From Desulfobacteraceae bacterium (GTDB lineage: Bacteria; Desulfobacterota; Desulfobacteria; Desulfobacterales; Desulfococcaceae): a stretch of DNA of 55,848 bases. The notes beneath the pieces were generated by a model, which was not told where the DNA came from, ran no database searches, and saw only the letters and a list, made by a program, of their open reading frames with translations. The position numbers were made by a program, and so were the translations under genes. Location of the stretch: positions 1 through 55,848 of the forward strand of contig JAABRU010000019.1 of assembly GCA_011390755.1 (NCBI GenBank), written 5' to 3'. This document shows, piece by piece, positions 1-7,491 of the stretch (position 1 is the first letter of the stretch; the number at the start of each line of letters is the position of its first letter).

Positions 1-201
1 CCCTACAACGTCACTTAGCCATGTCTCATAAAATTTGCGTATTCCAAAGGATTTTATGAGATATAAATCTGTGCAGAACAGACTGACAGAAATGATTGCC
101 GGATATAATCTCATAAATATGCTTTGTTACAGATTATTATCCTGTAATCAGTTCCGGATTTGCCAAATTATTCCGGAATATGTCTAAGTGACGTTGTAGG
201 G
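1..201. mobile_element. MITE-like element, family M4 copy 1
   Basis: Perfect 18-bp terminal inverted repeats CCCTACAACGTCACTTAG (1-18 and 184-201) bound a 201-bp AT-rich non-coding sequence. A second element with the same ends, one base different, lies at 699-812. The left flank is outside the window, so its target duplication cannot be read. No ORF inside. Confidence 0.8.
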
Positions 202-239
202 TTACTGCAAAAAACTGATTTGTGAATCATTCAGGGCAG

Positions 240-353
240 GGAACCGGGAAAAGATAATTCTCCCGTTTCATTTCAGCAGCAGAGAATAAACAACTGTCCG
301 GCCTGTTTCTGCCGGACAGTTTCAGAAGGTTTATTTTTTTACCGGGCTCCTTA
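240..353. repeat. Dispersed repeat family E, copy 1
   Basis: About 114 bp with complementary ends (ACCGGGAAAAAGATAA-like left, TTTTTTTACCGGG-like right) and an internal hairpin CTGTCCGGCC/GCCGGACAG (293-320). Related copies are at 12082-12194, 20395-20505 and 33248-33360. Non-coding; origin unknown. Confidence 0.65.
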
Positions 354-550
354 CACTTGGCAAAAAGATTGTAAAATAAAATATTTTCCTGTATAATATC
401 CTGTATTCATGAATATCCGGGGCGGTCACCGTTTAACTTGTTCATATTTTAACCCTATTATGATACAGTATGAGGGCGGGTGTATAGTCCCCGTGGGAGG
501 GTGAGAAGTTTTTAATTACAAACCCTGTTTCTTCCCTCCCATGCCGGGGG

Positions 551-674
551 CAATGCTGCTGACTTAAGAAAAACCGGAGTGCCGGACTTGTCGTTTGGCA
601 GATTTTTTTCTAAATAATTTCAGTATGTCAGACTGTAAGTCTGACACTCCTCCGACCTTAAGGTGTCAGCATTG
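551..674. repeat. Imperfect inverted repeat with internal hairpin
   Basis: The ends CAATGCTGCTGACTTAAG (551-568) and CTTAAGGTGTCAGCATTG (657-674) are imperfectly complementary (14 of 18). Inside is a near-perfect hairpin TGTCAGACT-GTA-AGTCTGACA (626-646). The hairpin recurs at 23897-23917, and the CAATGCTGCTGACTTA end recurs at 42421. No gene was found in 1-926. Confidence 0.55.
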
Positions 675-698
675 CCCGCCGGGGCGTTTGCTGCTTAT

Positions 699-812
699 CC
701 CTACAACGACACTTAGGATTGAAAGGCAATAATTTCAAGTAGTTAGTCTTGAGACTGCTTTTATTAAAATCATATAAATTCAAGTACTTAATTGCTAAGT
801 GTCGTTGTAGGG
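699..812. mobile_element. MITE-like element, family M4 copy 2, with TTAT target duplication
   Basis: 18-bp inverted ends CCCTACAACGACACTTAG (699-716) and its complement (795-812) enclose 114 bp. They are flanked on both sides by TTAT (695-698 and 813-816), a target-site duplication. It lies about 115 bp upstream of the histidine kinase start and may carry or separate its promoter. Confidence 0.85.
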
Positions 813-926
813 TTATGTCAGTGACATTGTAATTAAAGTAACAGAATGTGTACCGGCAGAGGTGACACAACCGGAATATGCTGCGATCCGGTTTACAAAG
901 TCTTATTTTCCGGCAAGAGGTGTATT

Positions 927-2309
927 GTGAACAAATGGTTCAAATCAGAAAAATCTGTACGCTGTATGACCCCCCTGTCATTATTCCTTCTGCTGTTTGC
1001 ATGTATTTTATTATATGAAAGTCTGTGTCTGATAAAGGAATTCCGTTCTCTTGCGGCAGAATCTCTTTCCCTGCATACAGAAGAATTATCTGAAATCAGG
1101 ACAAAAAATTTTTCTGAAAAAACCGAAGAAATCATTTTATACCGCCGGAAGCATTTTCTGACTTCATTCCTGCTTATACTGCTGGGGATAATGGTTTTCA
1201 GTCTTTTGTTTTCATTAAAAGATTTTGTCCGTAATACAGAAGATGATTCGGCAGAAAAAAATTCCGGTCAGGATCTGCCCGATGAAAATGAAGAAAGCGG
1301 TTTTCCGGATTTGCTCCTGGCTGAACCCGCCCCGGATCATTCGGATAATCATGTAACCCTGCCACTGCGGCAGACAGAAGAGTCCAATCCCTCTTTTGAA
1401 AAAATGTTTGATGTTCTCCAAAAAATCAGTGAACCGGACAGAAAAAATCATGCAGAAGGCGGTGAAGAGCAGGATGATTTTTCAGAAGATATGGATTTGA
1501 TTGAAGAAGAGACCGGGACCCTGGCGCATTCCTACAGCAAAATGGTGGAAGCACTGCAGAAAATCAATGAGCTGGAAAAAAAGCATTCCGTTGAGCTGGC
1601 CAACGCCAATGAAATGCTGGAAAAAGAGGTGACAGAGCGGGAACGCGCGGAAAAGGAAATCCGCTATCTTTCCCGGAAACTCATCAGCGGCATTGAGGAA
1701 GCCCAGAAAAAACTGGCCCAGGACCTGCATGATGAATTCGGTCAGACCCTGGCCGCCCTCCATATGGGGGTGGAAAATTTATGGAATACCATGCCGGAGC
1801 AGCAGGACAGACAGAAAGAGAATTTTGACCATCTGATTGATCTGATAGAACAGTTGGGAGACAGAATCCGGAGCATTTCCTCGGATCTCCGGCCGGATCT
1901 GCTCGATGATCTGGGACTGATTCCCACCCTGGAATGGTATATTAAAGAGTTCATGGAACAAAGACCGGATATCCGTGTTTTTTTTCAGGCCATCGGATTT
2001 AAAAAAAGACTGAGTTCGGAATTTGAACTGATTCTCTACCGGATTTTTCAGGAAAGCCTGAACAATGTTGTCAAACATGCCAAAGCCGAAACTGTGAATG
2101 TTATGCTGACCTACAGTTTCCCCAAAGTCATCCTGATGATAAAAGATAACGGTACCGGTTTTGATACTTCGGTCAGATCCGGCGGTATCGGTCTGATCGG
2201 TATGCGGGAACGGGTGGTTTCCGTACAGGGGAATATTGACATCCGTTCCGAAAAAGGCAAAGGAACCGGTATCCGTGTGACCCTGCCGGTGTCTGCGGAA
2301 AATCAGTAA
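927..2309 (+). CDS. Membrane sensor histidine kinase, NarL/DesK type
   Basis: Predicted membrane-bound sensor kinase that phosphorylates a NarL-type regulator, most likely the one encoded next at 2583. I start it at GTG 927 because AAGAGG sits just upstream; an in-frame ATG at 846 has no clear ribosome site. Two membrane segments (about residues 14-36 and 74-100) bracket a short extracytoplasmic loop. A long acidic and coiled-coil linker follows (about 105-255). The HisKA_3 dimerisation domain contains QDLHDEFGQ, with phospho-acceptor His about 268. The ATPase domain has an N box (NNVVKHAK, about 378) and a DNGTGFD G1 box (about 407), and ends in GIGLIGMRERV. The short sensor loop gives no ligand clue. 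Confidence 0.9.
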   Translation: MNKWFKSEKSVRCMTPLSLFLLLFACILLYESLCLIKEFRSLAAESLSLHTEELSEIRTKNFSEKTEEIILYRRKHFLTSFLLILLGIMVFSLLFSLKDFVRNTEDDSAEKNSGQDLPDENEESGFPDLLLAEPAPDHSDNHVTLPLRQTEESNPSFEKMFDVLQKISEPDRKNHAEGGEEQDDFSEDMDLIEEETGTLAHSYSKMVEALQKINELEKKHSVELANANEMLEKEVTERERAEKEIRYLSRKLISGIEEAQKKLAQDLHDEFGQTLAALHMGVENLWNTMPEQQDRQKENFDHLIDLIEQLGDRIRSISSDLRPDLLDDLGLIPTLEWYIKEFMEQRPDIRVFFQAIGFKKRLSSEFELILYRIFQESLNNVVKHAKAETVNVMLTYSFPKVILMIKDNGTGFDTSVRSGGIGLIGMRERVVSVQGNIDIRSEKGKGTGIRVTLPVSAENQ

Positions 2310-2582
2310 TGATTTGTATGCCATTACTCAAAAGATTTCCGGTTACCCGGGTTTCCGAAAAATGCCCGGATATTGGATCCCCCCGGAAAATGTGGGGAAA
2401 AATCTTTTGAGCAAAGGTATATGTGTTTGAAAAGTCCCACCCCCACTGTTTTCCCCTTTGCAAAAAGGGGAAAACAGCATTTTCAAACATGCCCCCGGGC
2501 AGTCACTTTCTTTCAGCAGTAAAACAATACAAAAACCACTTTCGGAATGTTTCGGAAACCGGAGCGGATAAAGGAGGATAGG

Positions 2583-3251
2583 ATGAGCAACATCAATGTA
2601 CTGATCGCAGACGATCATTCAGTGGTACGGGAAGGTCTGTGCAAACTGATTGATGAACAGAAAGATATGAAAGTTCTTGATACGGCCGCAGACGGTCTGA
2701 AGGCAGTCAAAAAAGTCAAGGAACTCAAGCCTGATGTGGCCCTGCTGGATATTCAGATGCCGGAACTCAACGGTCTGGAGGCCGTCGGTCTGATAAAAGA
2801 AGCTGTTCCCGAAACCCAGGTCGTGCTTCTGTCCATGCATAAAAAAGATGCCTATGTGCATCAGGCCCTGACAGCCGGTGCAATGGGCTATGTGCTGAAA
2901 GCCTCCCCCACTACGGATGTGCTGGAAGCCATCCGCGCTGTTCACCGGGGCGAGTATTATCTGAGTTCCAAAATCAACTCCAAACTTATCACAGCCTTTC
3001 TCAAAAGCCGCACGGAAAAACCGCCGGTCAGCGGATATGATCTTTTGTCCGAGCGGGAGCAGCAGGTTTTCCGTCTGCTGGTAGAAGGAAAATCCAGTGC
3101 GGAAATTGCGGATATCCTCTGCATCAGCCCCAAAACCGTGGAAAAACACCGTGCCAATACCATGAAAAAACTGGATATACACAATATGGTTTCCATGGTG
3201 AAATATGCCATCAAAATCGGCATCATCGGTCCTGAACTCTGGGAAGAGTGA
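2583..3251 (+). CDS. NarL/FixJ-family response regulator
   Basis: DNA-binding response regulator of 222 aa. The receiver domain has the acidic pair D10/D11, phospho-acceptor D56 (LLDIQMPELNG) and the conserved lysine in VLKAS. A LuxR-type helix-turn-helix follows (about 150-205; LSEREQQVF, ISPKTVEKHR). The start is ATG 2583 because AAAGGAGG lies at 2570-2577; an upstream ATG at 2547 has no such site. It is the intact partner of the kinase at 927, separated by a 270-bp spacer. Target genes cannot be read from the sequence. Confidence 0.93.
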   Translation: MSNINVLIADDHSVVREGLCKLIDEQKDMKVLDTAADGLKAVKKVKELKPDVALLDIQMPELNGLEAVGLIKEAVPETQVVLLSMHKKDAYVHQALTAGAMGYVLKASPTTDVLEAIRAVHRGEYYLSSKINSKLITAFLKSRTEKPPVSGYDLLSEREQQVFRLLVEGKSSAEIADILCISPKTVEKHRANTMKKLDIHNMVSMVKYAIKIGIIGPELWEE

Positions 3252-3299
3252 TATACTTACAGATATATGCAGATGAACTGATACCGAAATTTTAGCTTA

Positions 3300-3387
3300 G
3301 AGCCTATCCGAAAACCTGTTTCCCGATGTTCGGCCCCCCTGCTTTTACCGGGTTAAAAATCGGTTTCGGAGGTTTTCGGATAGGCTC
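3300..3387. mobile_element. MITE-like element, family M3 copy 1, with TTA duplication
   Basis: An 88-bp element whose 18-bp ends GAGCCTATCCGAAAACCT (3300-3317) and complement (3370-3387) match exactly. It is flanked by TTA on both sides (3297-3299, 3388-3390). Other copies are at 7057-7145 and 42437-42516. The rest of the 3252-3785 gap shows no gene. Confidence 0.8.
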
Positions 3388-3785
3388 TTAACAGCCTGAA
3401 TTTGAGAATTTCAAAACCATTGATGGGTATCAGTTCACCTGCAAAGGACTATAGCACCGTCATAATCCGAACTTTTAAAATTCGGTTCAGTCTGTACGGA
3501 ATTTGAATAAAACCGGTTTTGAAAAGCGCAATTTATACCGGCGGACAGTATATTTTGTTTTCCGGAAGGCCGGCAGTAGGAAAAATCTACCTGCGGAATA
3601 CCTTTTCCTCCCAATTGATTTATTTTCGGGTTTATCTTATTTTTACACAAAAGCGGATTACCCGGCAGAAAAACCTCTGTCTTTTTTTGGGGGAGAGGAT
3701 CGGTTTGAGGGGAAAAAGACAGTTTTTCCCCCTTTTCCGGTCCTCTCCCTTTCATCTGCTGAAAGCGAATATATTGGGAGACAAA

Positions 3786-4265
3786 ATGGATAAAATCAGG
3801 ATTCTGACAGCAGACGATCATGCAATTGTGCGGACAGGAATCCGCAAAGCCCTGAAAAATACAAGCGGTATGGAACTTGCCGGAGAAGCGGAAAACGGCA
3901 GGGAAGCCCTGGAAAAAATCAGAATTCTGAAGCCGGATATCGCCCTGCTGGATATTGTCATGCCGGAGATGAACGGCCTGGAAGTGCTGCACCGGCTCCG
4001 CAGACAGGGCACAGGTACACAGTGCATCATCCTGTCCATCCATAAAAATGATGCCTATGTTTATGAAGCATTTGCAGCCGGGGCTTCCGGTTATCTGGTG
4101 AAACCTTCTTTTTCACACGACATTATCAAAGCAATCCGTACCGTTTCAGAAGGTGAAATTTACCTGAGTCCGAGAATTGATTCCAAATTTATCCGCAGTT
4201 TTGTCCGAAACCGGGGGCAGCAGACGTTCACTCTTCCGCATATTTCCCAGATTTTTTCTTTATAG
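3786..4265 (+). CDS. Receiver-only response regulator, probably truncated
   Basis: 159 aa beginning at ATG 3786 (GGGAG just upstream). The receiver domain closely resembles the regulator at 2583: D10/D11, phospho-acceptor D56 (LLDIVMPEMNG) and K in YLVKPS. The alignment holds through the linker helix (KFIRSFVRNRG versus KLITAFLKSRT) and then stops. The LuxR helix-turn-helix is absent and the frame ends about 40 bp before the heptamer array. I read this as a paralogue whose DNA-binding half was lost, possibly during repeat expansion. It could still act as a phosphate sink or single-domain regulator. An open frame extends upstream to 3519 but shows no domain. Confidence 0.8.
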   Translation: MDKIRILTADDHAIVRTGIRKALKNTSGMELAGEAENGREALEKIRILKPDIALLDIVMPEMNGLEVLHRLRRQGTGTQCIILSIHKNDAYVYEAFAAGASGYLVKPSFSHDIIKAIRTVSEGEIYLSPRIDSKFIRSFVRNRGQQTFTLPHISQIFSL

Positions 4266-4304
4266 CTGTGATGTTTGAAAGACTCACCGGAGGGAGGGGA
4301 AAGG

Positions 4305-4535
4305 GGTGTTCGGTGTCAGGTGTTCGGTGTCAGGTGTTCGGTGTCAGGTGTTCGGTGTCAGGTGTTCGGTGTCAGGTGTCAGGTGTCAGGTGTTCGGTGT
4401 CAGGTGTTCGGTGTCAGGTGTTCGGTGTCAGGTGTCAGGTGTTCGGTGTCAGGTGTTCGGTGTCAGGTGTCAGGTGTTCGGTGTCAGGTGTTCGGGGTCA
4501 GGTGTTCGGTGTCAGGTGTTCGGTGTTCGGGGTCC
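4305..4535 (+). repeat. Heptamer tandem array (GGTGTTC/GGTGTCA)
   Basis: Thirty-three consecutive 7-bp units, almost all GGTGTTC or GGTGTCA, mostly alternating; two of the last units are GGGGTCA and GGGGTCC. Because 7 is not a multiple of 3, all three forward frames stay open and give artefactual GVRCQVF-type peptides. The array fills the gap between two convergent genes (3786 regulator, 4647 lipoprotein). An oppositely oriented array is at 24056-24251. Confidence 0.95.
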
Positions 4536-4568
4536 AGGGGGTAGGGGTATTGCGGGATAGTGAAAGTA

Positions 4569-4662
4569 ATACCAATCCCATTTAATAATCTGCCATCGGA
4601 TTCGTTAGTAAATGAGCATTTGCCGGACTTTTGTATGGAAGGTTATTTATCGGGATTGGTAT
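4569..4662. mobile_element. MITE-like element, family M7, overlapping a gene end
   Basis: Inverted ends ATACCAATCCC (4569-4579) and GGGATTGGTAT (4652-4662) bound 94 bp. With the ends read as TACCAATCCC/GGGATTGGTA, the flanks are TAA on both sides. The right end overlaps the 3' end of the minus-strand lipoprotein gene and supplies its last four codons and stop. Confidence 0.65.
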
Positions 4663-6131
4663 AATATCTCCTGATTTCTGAAGTTCAGGAGCCATAAACG
4701 GTAATCGAAGTGGAAGGTTTCCCGGTTGATCCTTACTGTGGTAAGCAGCAGCTGATCCCCGCTGAGGAAAAAAACAGCACCTTTTTGTGAAAAACGATCC
4801 AAATAAGACTCCTCCGTACCGGTCACAGGATTCCGGATCATCAGTTGGGCCTGCGGGGAGGTCTCTGAGGTGTGAGAGAAAAAAGCCATCCGATCTCCCT
4901 GAAAGGAAAAAGACGGGGGGGCATTGCCTCTCATATTTTCCAGCAGCACTTCGGCAGAACCGTTCACAGATATGCTGAGGATTTTTTTATAACCCTGACT
5001 GCTGGCTGTGGAGATCAGTGCACAGACTGTACCCGTCTCCCATGCAGAAGCATACAGACCGATTACCTCAACATCATTTTCCTCCAGTCTGTATATTACC
5101 TGTGATACGGAACTGTGAATATCAAAAGTATCAATCTGTTTCTGACTTCTGTTATAAATCAGCAGTGTATCCTCATCCGCCCATGCGGGCATCCGGTTTT
5201 CGCCGATATAGTAAGCGGGGAGAAACTGTAAAATTTCACCGCTGCCCGCATCCAGAATCTGTACAGGTACGGCAGAAGCGATCGGGGAAACCGCCAGATA
5301 GGCATCATCGGGTGAAAAAACAGCCGCTCCCGCTTTTATCGGCACAGACAGAATTCCCCCGTTTTTTTCGCTTATATCAAAAACAGTCAGTTCTTCATTT
5401 CCCTCCCTGTCTTCGTTTATTGTCAGAATTTTCTGCCCGTCCGAAGACCAGGGACTGGCAAGCTGATTCAGATATACCGGTTTATCTGATGCGCTGTACT
5501 GTCTGGGAAAACGGATTCTTTTACCGGAAGCAGGGGAAATCTGCTCTGTTTCTCCGCTTTGCCTGTGATACACATAAAGATTCGTCTGAAATCCGTCCTC
5601 TTTATCTTCCAGAATGAGGGCAATACGGCCGGAGGCAGGATGGGGATATACATCCTGTAAGCTTCCGGATAGGATGATTTCCTGATAAGGGATTTTTTTG
5701 GAAAAAATTTCCCCCCTGTCTGCTCTGGCATAATAATCTTTGTAAAACTGCTGATGCATCTGCCTCGGCAGGGTTTCACTTTTGCATCCCCCGTCCAAAT
5801 GCGCTGCCTCATGGACCAGGGTTGCCCCGATATCCACATCACTGCGGTTTTTGGTTGCAATTTCAATATAACATTCCCCCGGCTGACAGATGGCATATCC
5901 CAGTTTTCCGTCAGCAGAAGCACTGCGGTCGTCATAATAATCTATTCGGCCCACATGATCCCGCACATATTCCAGCCATCCGGCATATTCCAGAATTTCT
6001 CTGTGTTCTGCCCGCAGATCCGGTGCCCCGCTTTCACTGCATCCTTCAAAGGCGTATTCCAGCGCATCATCCCCGCCGCAGGAGAAAACCATCATGCAGA
6101 AACATATCAGAATAAGAGGAAATGATTTCAT
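4647..6131 (-). CDS. Lipoprotein: HEXXH domain plus WD40/TolB-like beta-propeller
   Basis: 494 aa. The start at 6131 follows AAAGGCAGCAA, 10 bp after the ruvC stop. Residues 1-18 form a lipoprotein signal ending in the lipobox VFSC (Cys18), so the protein is predicted to be membrane-anchored outside the cytoplasm. A segment with HEAAH at about 107-111, followed by an acidic and Gly/Cys stretch, resembles a zinc-metallopeptidase HEXXH site. From about residue 160 to the end are beta-propeller-like blades (WSSDGQKIL, FSPDDAYLAVS, SFQGDRMAFF) as in TolB and DPP-IV proteins. The final residues YQSR and stop come from the end of a repeat (4569-4662), so the original C terminus may be altered. Substrate unknown. 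Confidence 0.7.
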   Translation of the reverse strand: MKSFPLILICFCMMVFSCGGDDALEYAFEGCSESGAPDLRAEHREILEYAGWLEYVRDHVGRIDYYDDRSASADGKLGYAICQPGECYIEIATKNRSDVDIGATLVHEAAHLDGGCKSETLPRQMHQQFYKDYYARADRGEIFSKKIPYQEIILSGSLQDVYPHPASGRIALILEDKEDGFQTNLYVYHRQSGETEQISPASGKRIRFPRQYSASDKPVYLNQLASPWSSDGQKILTINEDREGNEELTVFDISEKNGGILSVPIKAGAAVFSPDDAYLAVSPIASAVPVQILDAGSGEILQFLPAYYIGENRMPAWADEDTLLIYNRSQKQIDTFDIHSSVSQVIYRLEENDVEVIGLYASAWETGTVCALISTASSQGYKKILSISVNGSAEVLLENMRGNAPPSFSFQGDRMAFFSHTSETSPQAQLMIRNPVTGTEESYLDRFSQKGAVFFLSGDQLLLTTVRINRETFHFDYRLWLLNFRNQEILYQSR

Positions 6132-6141
6132 TTGCTGCCTT

Positions 6142-6624
6142 TCATACATAAGGATAACGGAAAAGACCTACCATAGCCAGGGCCAAAGCGTCCGAAGCAT
6201 GATAGGGGCGGATGCGGCTTACCGCGTTGAGCCTGTGCCGGACTGCTTTTTCCAGCTGTGCCTTGTCCGCATTGCCGCTGCCGGATAATACCTGTTTTGC
6301 CTCCCTTACGGAAATTTCTTTTACAGATGTATTACTGTGCCGTGCGGCCAGCAGAATAACCCCGCTGACTTTTCCCAGCAGAATACCGGATTTTGGGTAT
6401 TTTTCCAGAGAAAAAACATCTTCCAGTACCATGAGATCCGGTGTTTCATCACGGAGTACGGATAAGACCTGCGTATAAATATGATCCAGTCTTTCGGGTA
6501 TGCCCTGTGCTTTGGAAGTCCGGATACTTCCGTAAGAAAAATTTGCGGTGTTCAAACCATATCCCTGTACCAGTCCCACACCGGTCGCAGCAAGCCCCGG
6601 ATCAATTCCTGCAACTTTTATCAT
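6142..6624 (-). CDS. ruvC: Holliday junction endonuclease RuvC
   Basis: 160 aa, the usual RuvC length. It resolves Holliday junctions with RuvAB during recombination. The RNase H-like fold is shown by GIDPG with catalytic D8, LEDVF with E68, and the C-terminal YHASDALALA with H142 and D145, together the expected acidic active site. It lies 10 bp upstream of the lipoprotein gene on the same strand and is probably co-transcribed; ruvA and ruvB are not beside it here. Upstream is an M1 repeat element (6654-6806), so its promoter must lie within or beyond repeat DNA. Confidence 0.95.
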   Translation of the reverse strand: MIKVAGIDPGLAATGVGLVQGYGLNTANFSYGSIRTSKAQGIPERLDHIYTQVLSVLRDETPDLMVLEDVFSLEKYPKSGILLGKVSGVILLAARHSNTSVKEISVREAKQVLSGSGNADKAQLEKAVRHRLNAVSRIRPYHASDALALAMVGLFRYPYV

Positions 6625-6653
6625 ATGTTACACTGTCCTGCAGCAAAGAATCT

Positions 6654-6806
6654 CAGTAGATCGAAACGTTTCCGGAGGAGTGCAAAAATTGTATTTTTGC
6701 ATGGGGTAACCGGGAGATGCCGGGAGATGCGGCGGTGCAGAAATACAGTTTCCGCACTCCGGGGCAGCTGTAAAACCGTATCCGGGGGAAACTTTTCGAT
6801 CTACTG
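6654..6806. mobile_element. MITE-like element, family M1 copy A
   Basis: 153 bp with ends CAGTAGATCGAAACGTTTCC (left) and the near-complement GGGAAACTTTTCGATCTACTG (right, trimmed). It is flanked by AATCT (6649-6653) and AGTCT (6807-6811), a 5-bp duplication with one change. It carries the family hairpin GCAAAAATTGTATTTTTGC. It lies 29 bp upstream of ruvC. Confidence 0.85.
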
Positions 6807-6884
6807 AGTCTTCCAAATAAAGGGTCATGAGCCATGACTCACAACGAAGCATGAAAGTTTCAACCCGTTCCCGGGCTCCGCCCC

Positions 6885-7150
6885 AATGCCGTTAAGTAAA
6901 GGGCGGAGGAGTCCCGAACGTTCGGCGGAGCGTTCGACTGAGCTCACGCCGAAGTCTCACGTCGGGTCTGGCAGTTTGGGACACTGAAATGATGGGAAAA
7001 ATCCGGCCGGAATTCCGTTTCACTTCATTTTGGCACTCCAAAAATTCCTTAACTCAGAGCCTGTCCGAAAACCTGTCTTTTGGTATTCTGAACCCCTGTT
7101 TTCACCGGTTCCAAAAATCGGTTTCTGAGGTTTTCGGATAGGTTCTTAAT
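6885..7150. repeat. M8-type repeat interrupted by another element
   Basis: Starts with AATGCCGTTAAGTAAAG and, apart from an inserted block at 7057-7145, ends ATTCCTTAAC...TTAATGCCATTGGGG. It therefore matches the uninterrupted copy at 44297-44427. This part of the 6850-7491 gap contains repeats and no gene. Confidence 0.55.
7057..7145. mobile_element. MITE-like element, family M3 copy 2, inserted in an M8 repeat
   Basis: 89 bp, left end GAGCCTGTCCGAAAACCT and right end AGGTTTTCGGATAGGTTC. Flanks are TCA (7054-7056) and TTA (7146-7148), matching the family TTA duplication with one change. Removing it restores the M8 end seen at 44405-44431. Confidence 0.75.
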
Positions 7151-7188
7151 GCCATTGGGGCTCCGCCCGGGAACGCATCCCCCGGAGC

Positions 7189-7255
7189 AATGGCATTAAG
7201 TTAAGACTCCCCTCCCACCGGGGGAGGGGAATTTTCGGCTTAACTTAATGCCATT
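7189..7255. repeat. Short inverted-repeat element, family M8
   Basis: Perfect 17-bp inverted ends AATGGCATTAAGTTAAG (7189-7205) and complement (7239-7255) surround a CCCCTCCC/GGGAGGGG hairpin core; 67 bp in total. A sister copy with the same core is at 19838-19918. No gene between 6850 and 7491. Confidence 0.75.
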
Positions 7256-7491
7256 GATCCCCCGGAGGCTCCGCCTCCGGCAGTGTGTGAGGCAGAGCCT
7301 CACCCAGTGCATTCCCGGGCAGAGCCCGGGAACGAGTCAACGAGTCAGAAAATGGCAAATCAGATTTATCACCCTCCCCCTGCTCCCAATACTGTTGACT
7401 TACGGTCGGAGGAGTGCCGAACTGAAAGTTTGGCAGGCTGAACACTTCACACCTTTTTTCTGTATTGTCAAGCGATTCGGACCACTGCACA

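Noticed and set aside
4305..4535. CRISPR array
   Set aside because: Units are 7 bp with no unique spacers, and no cas gene is present.
4268..4585. Forward frames with GVRCQVF/GVRCSVS repeats
   Set aside because: They arise from a 7-bp tandem array that is open in all three frames; no start context or domain.
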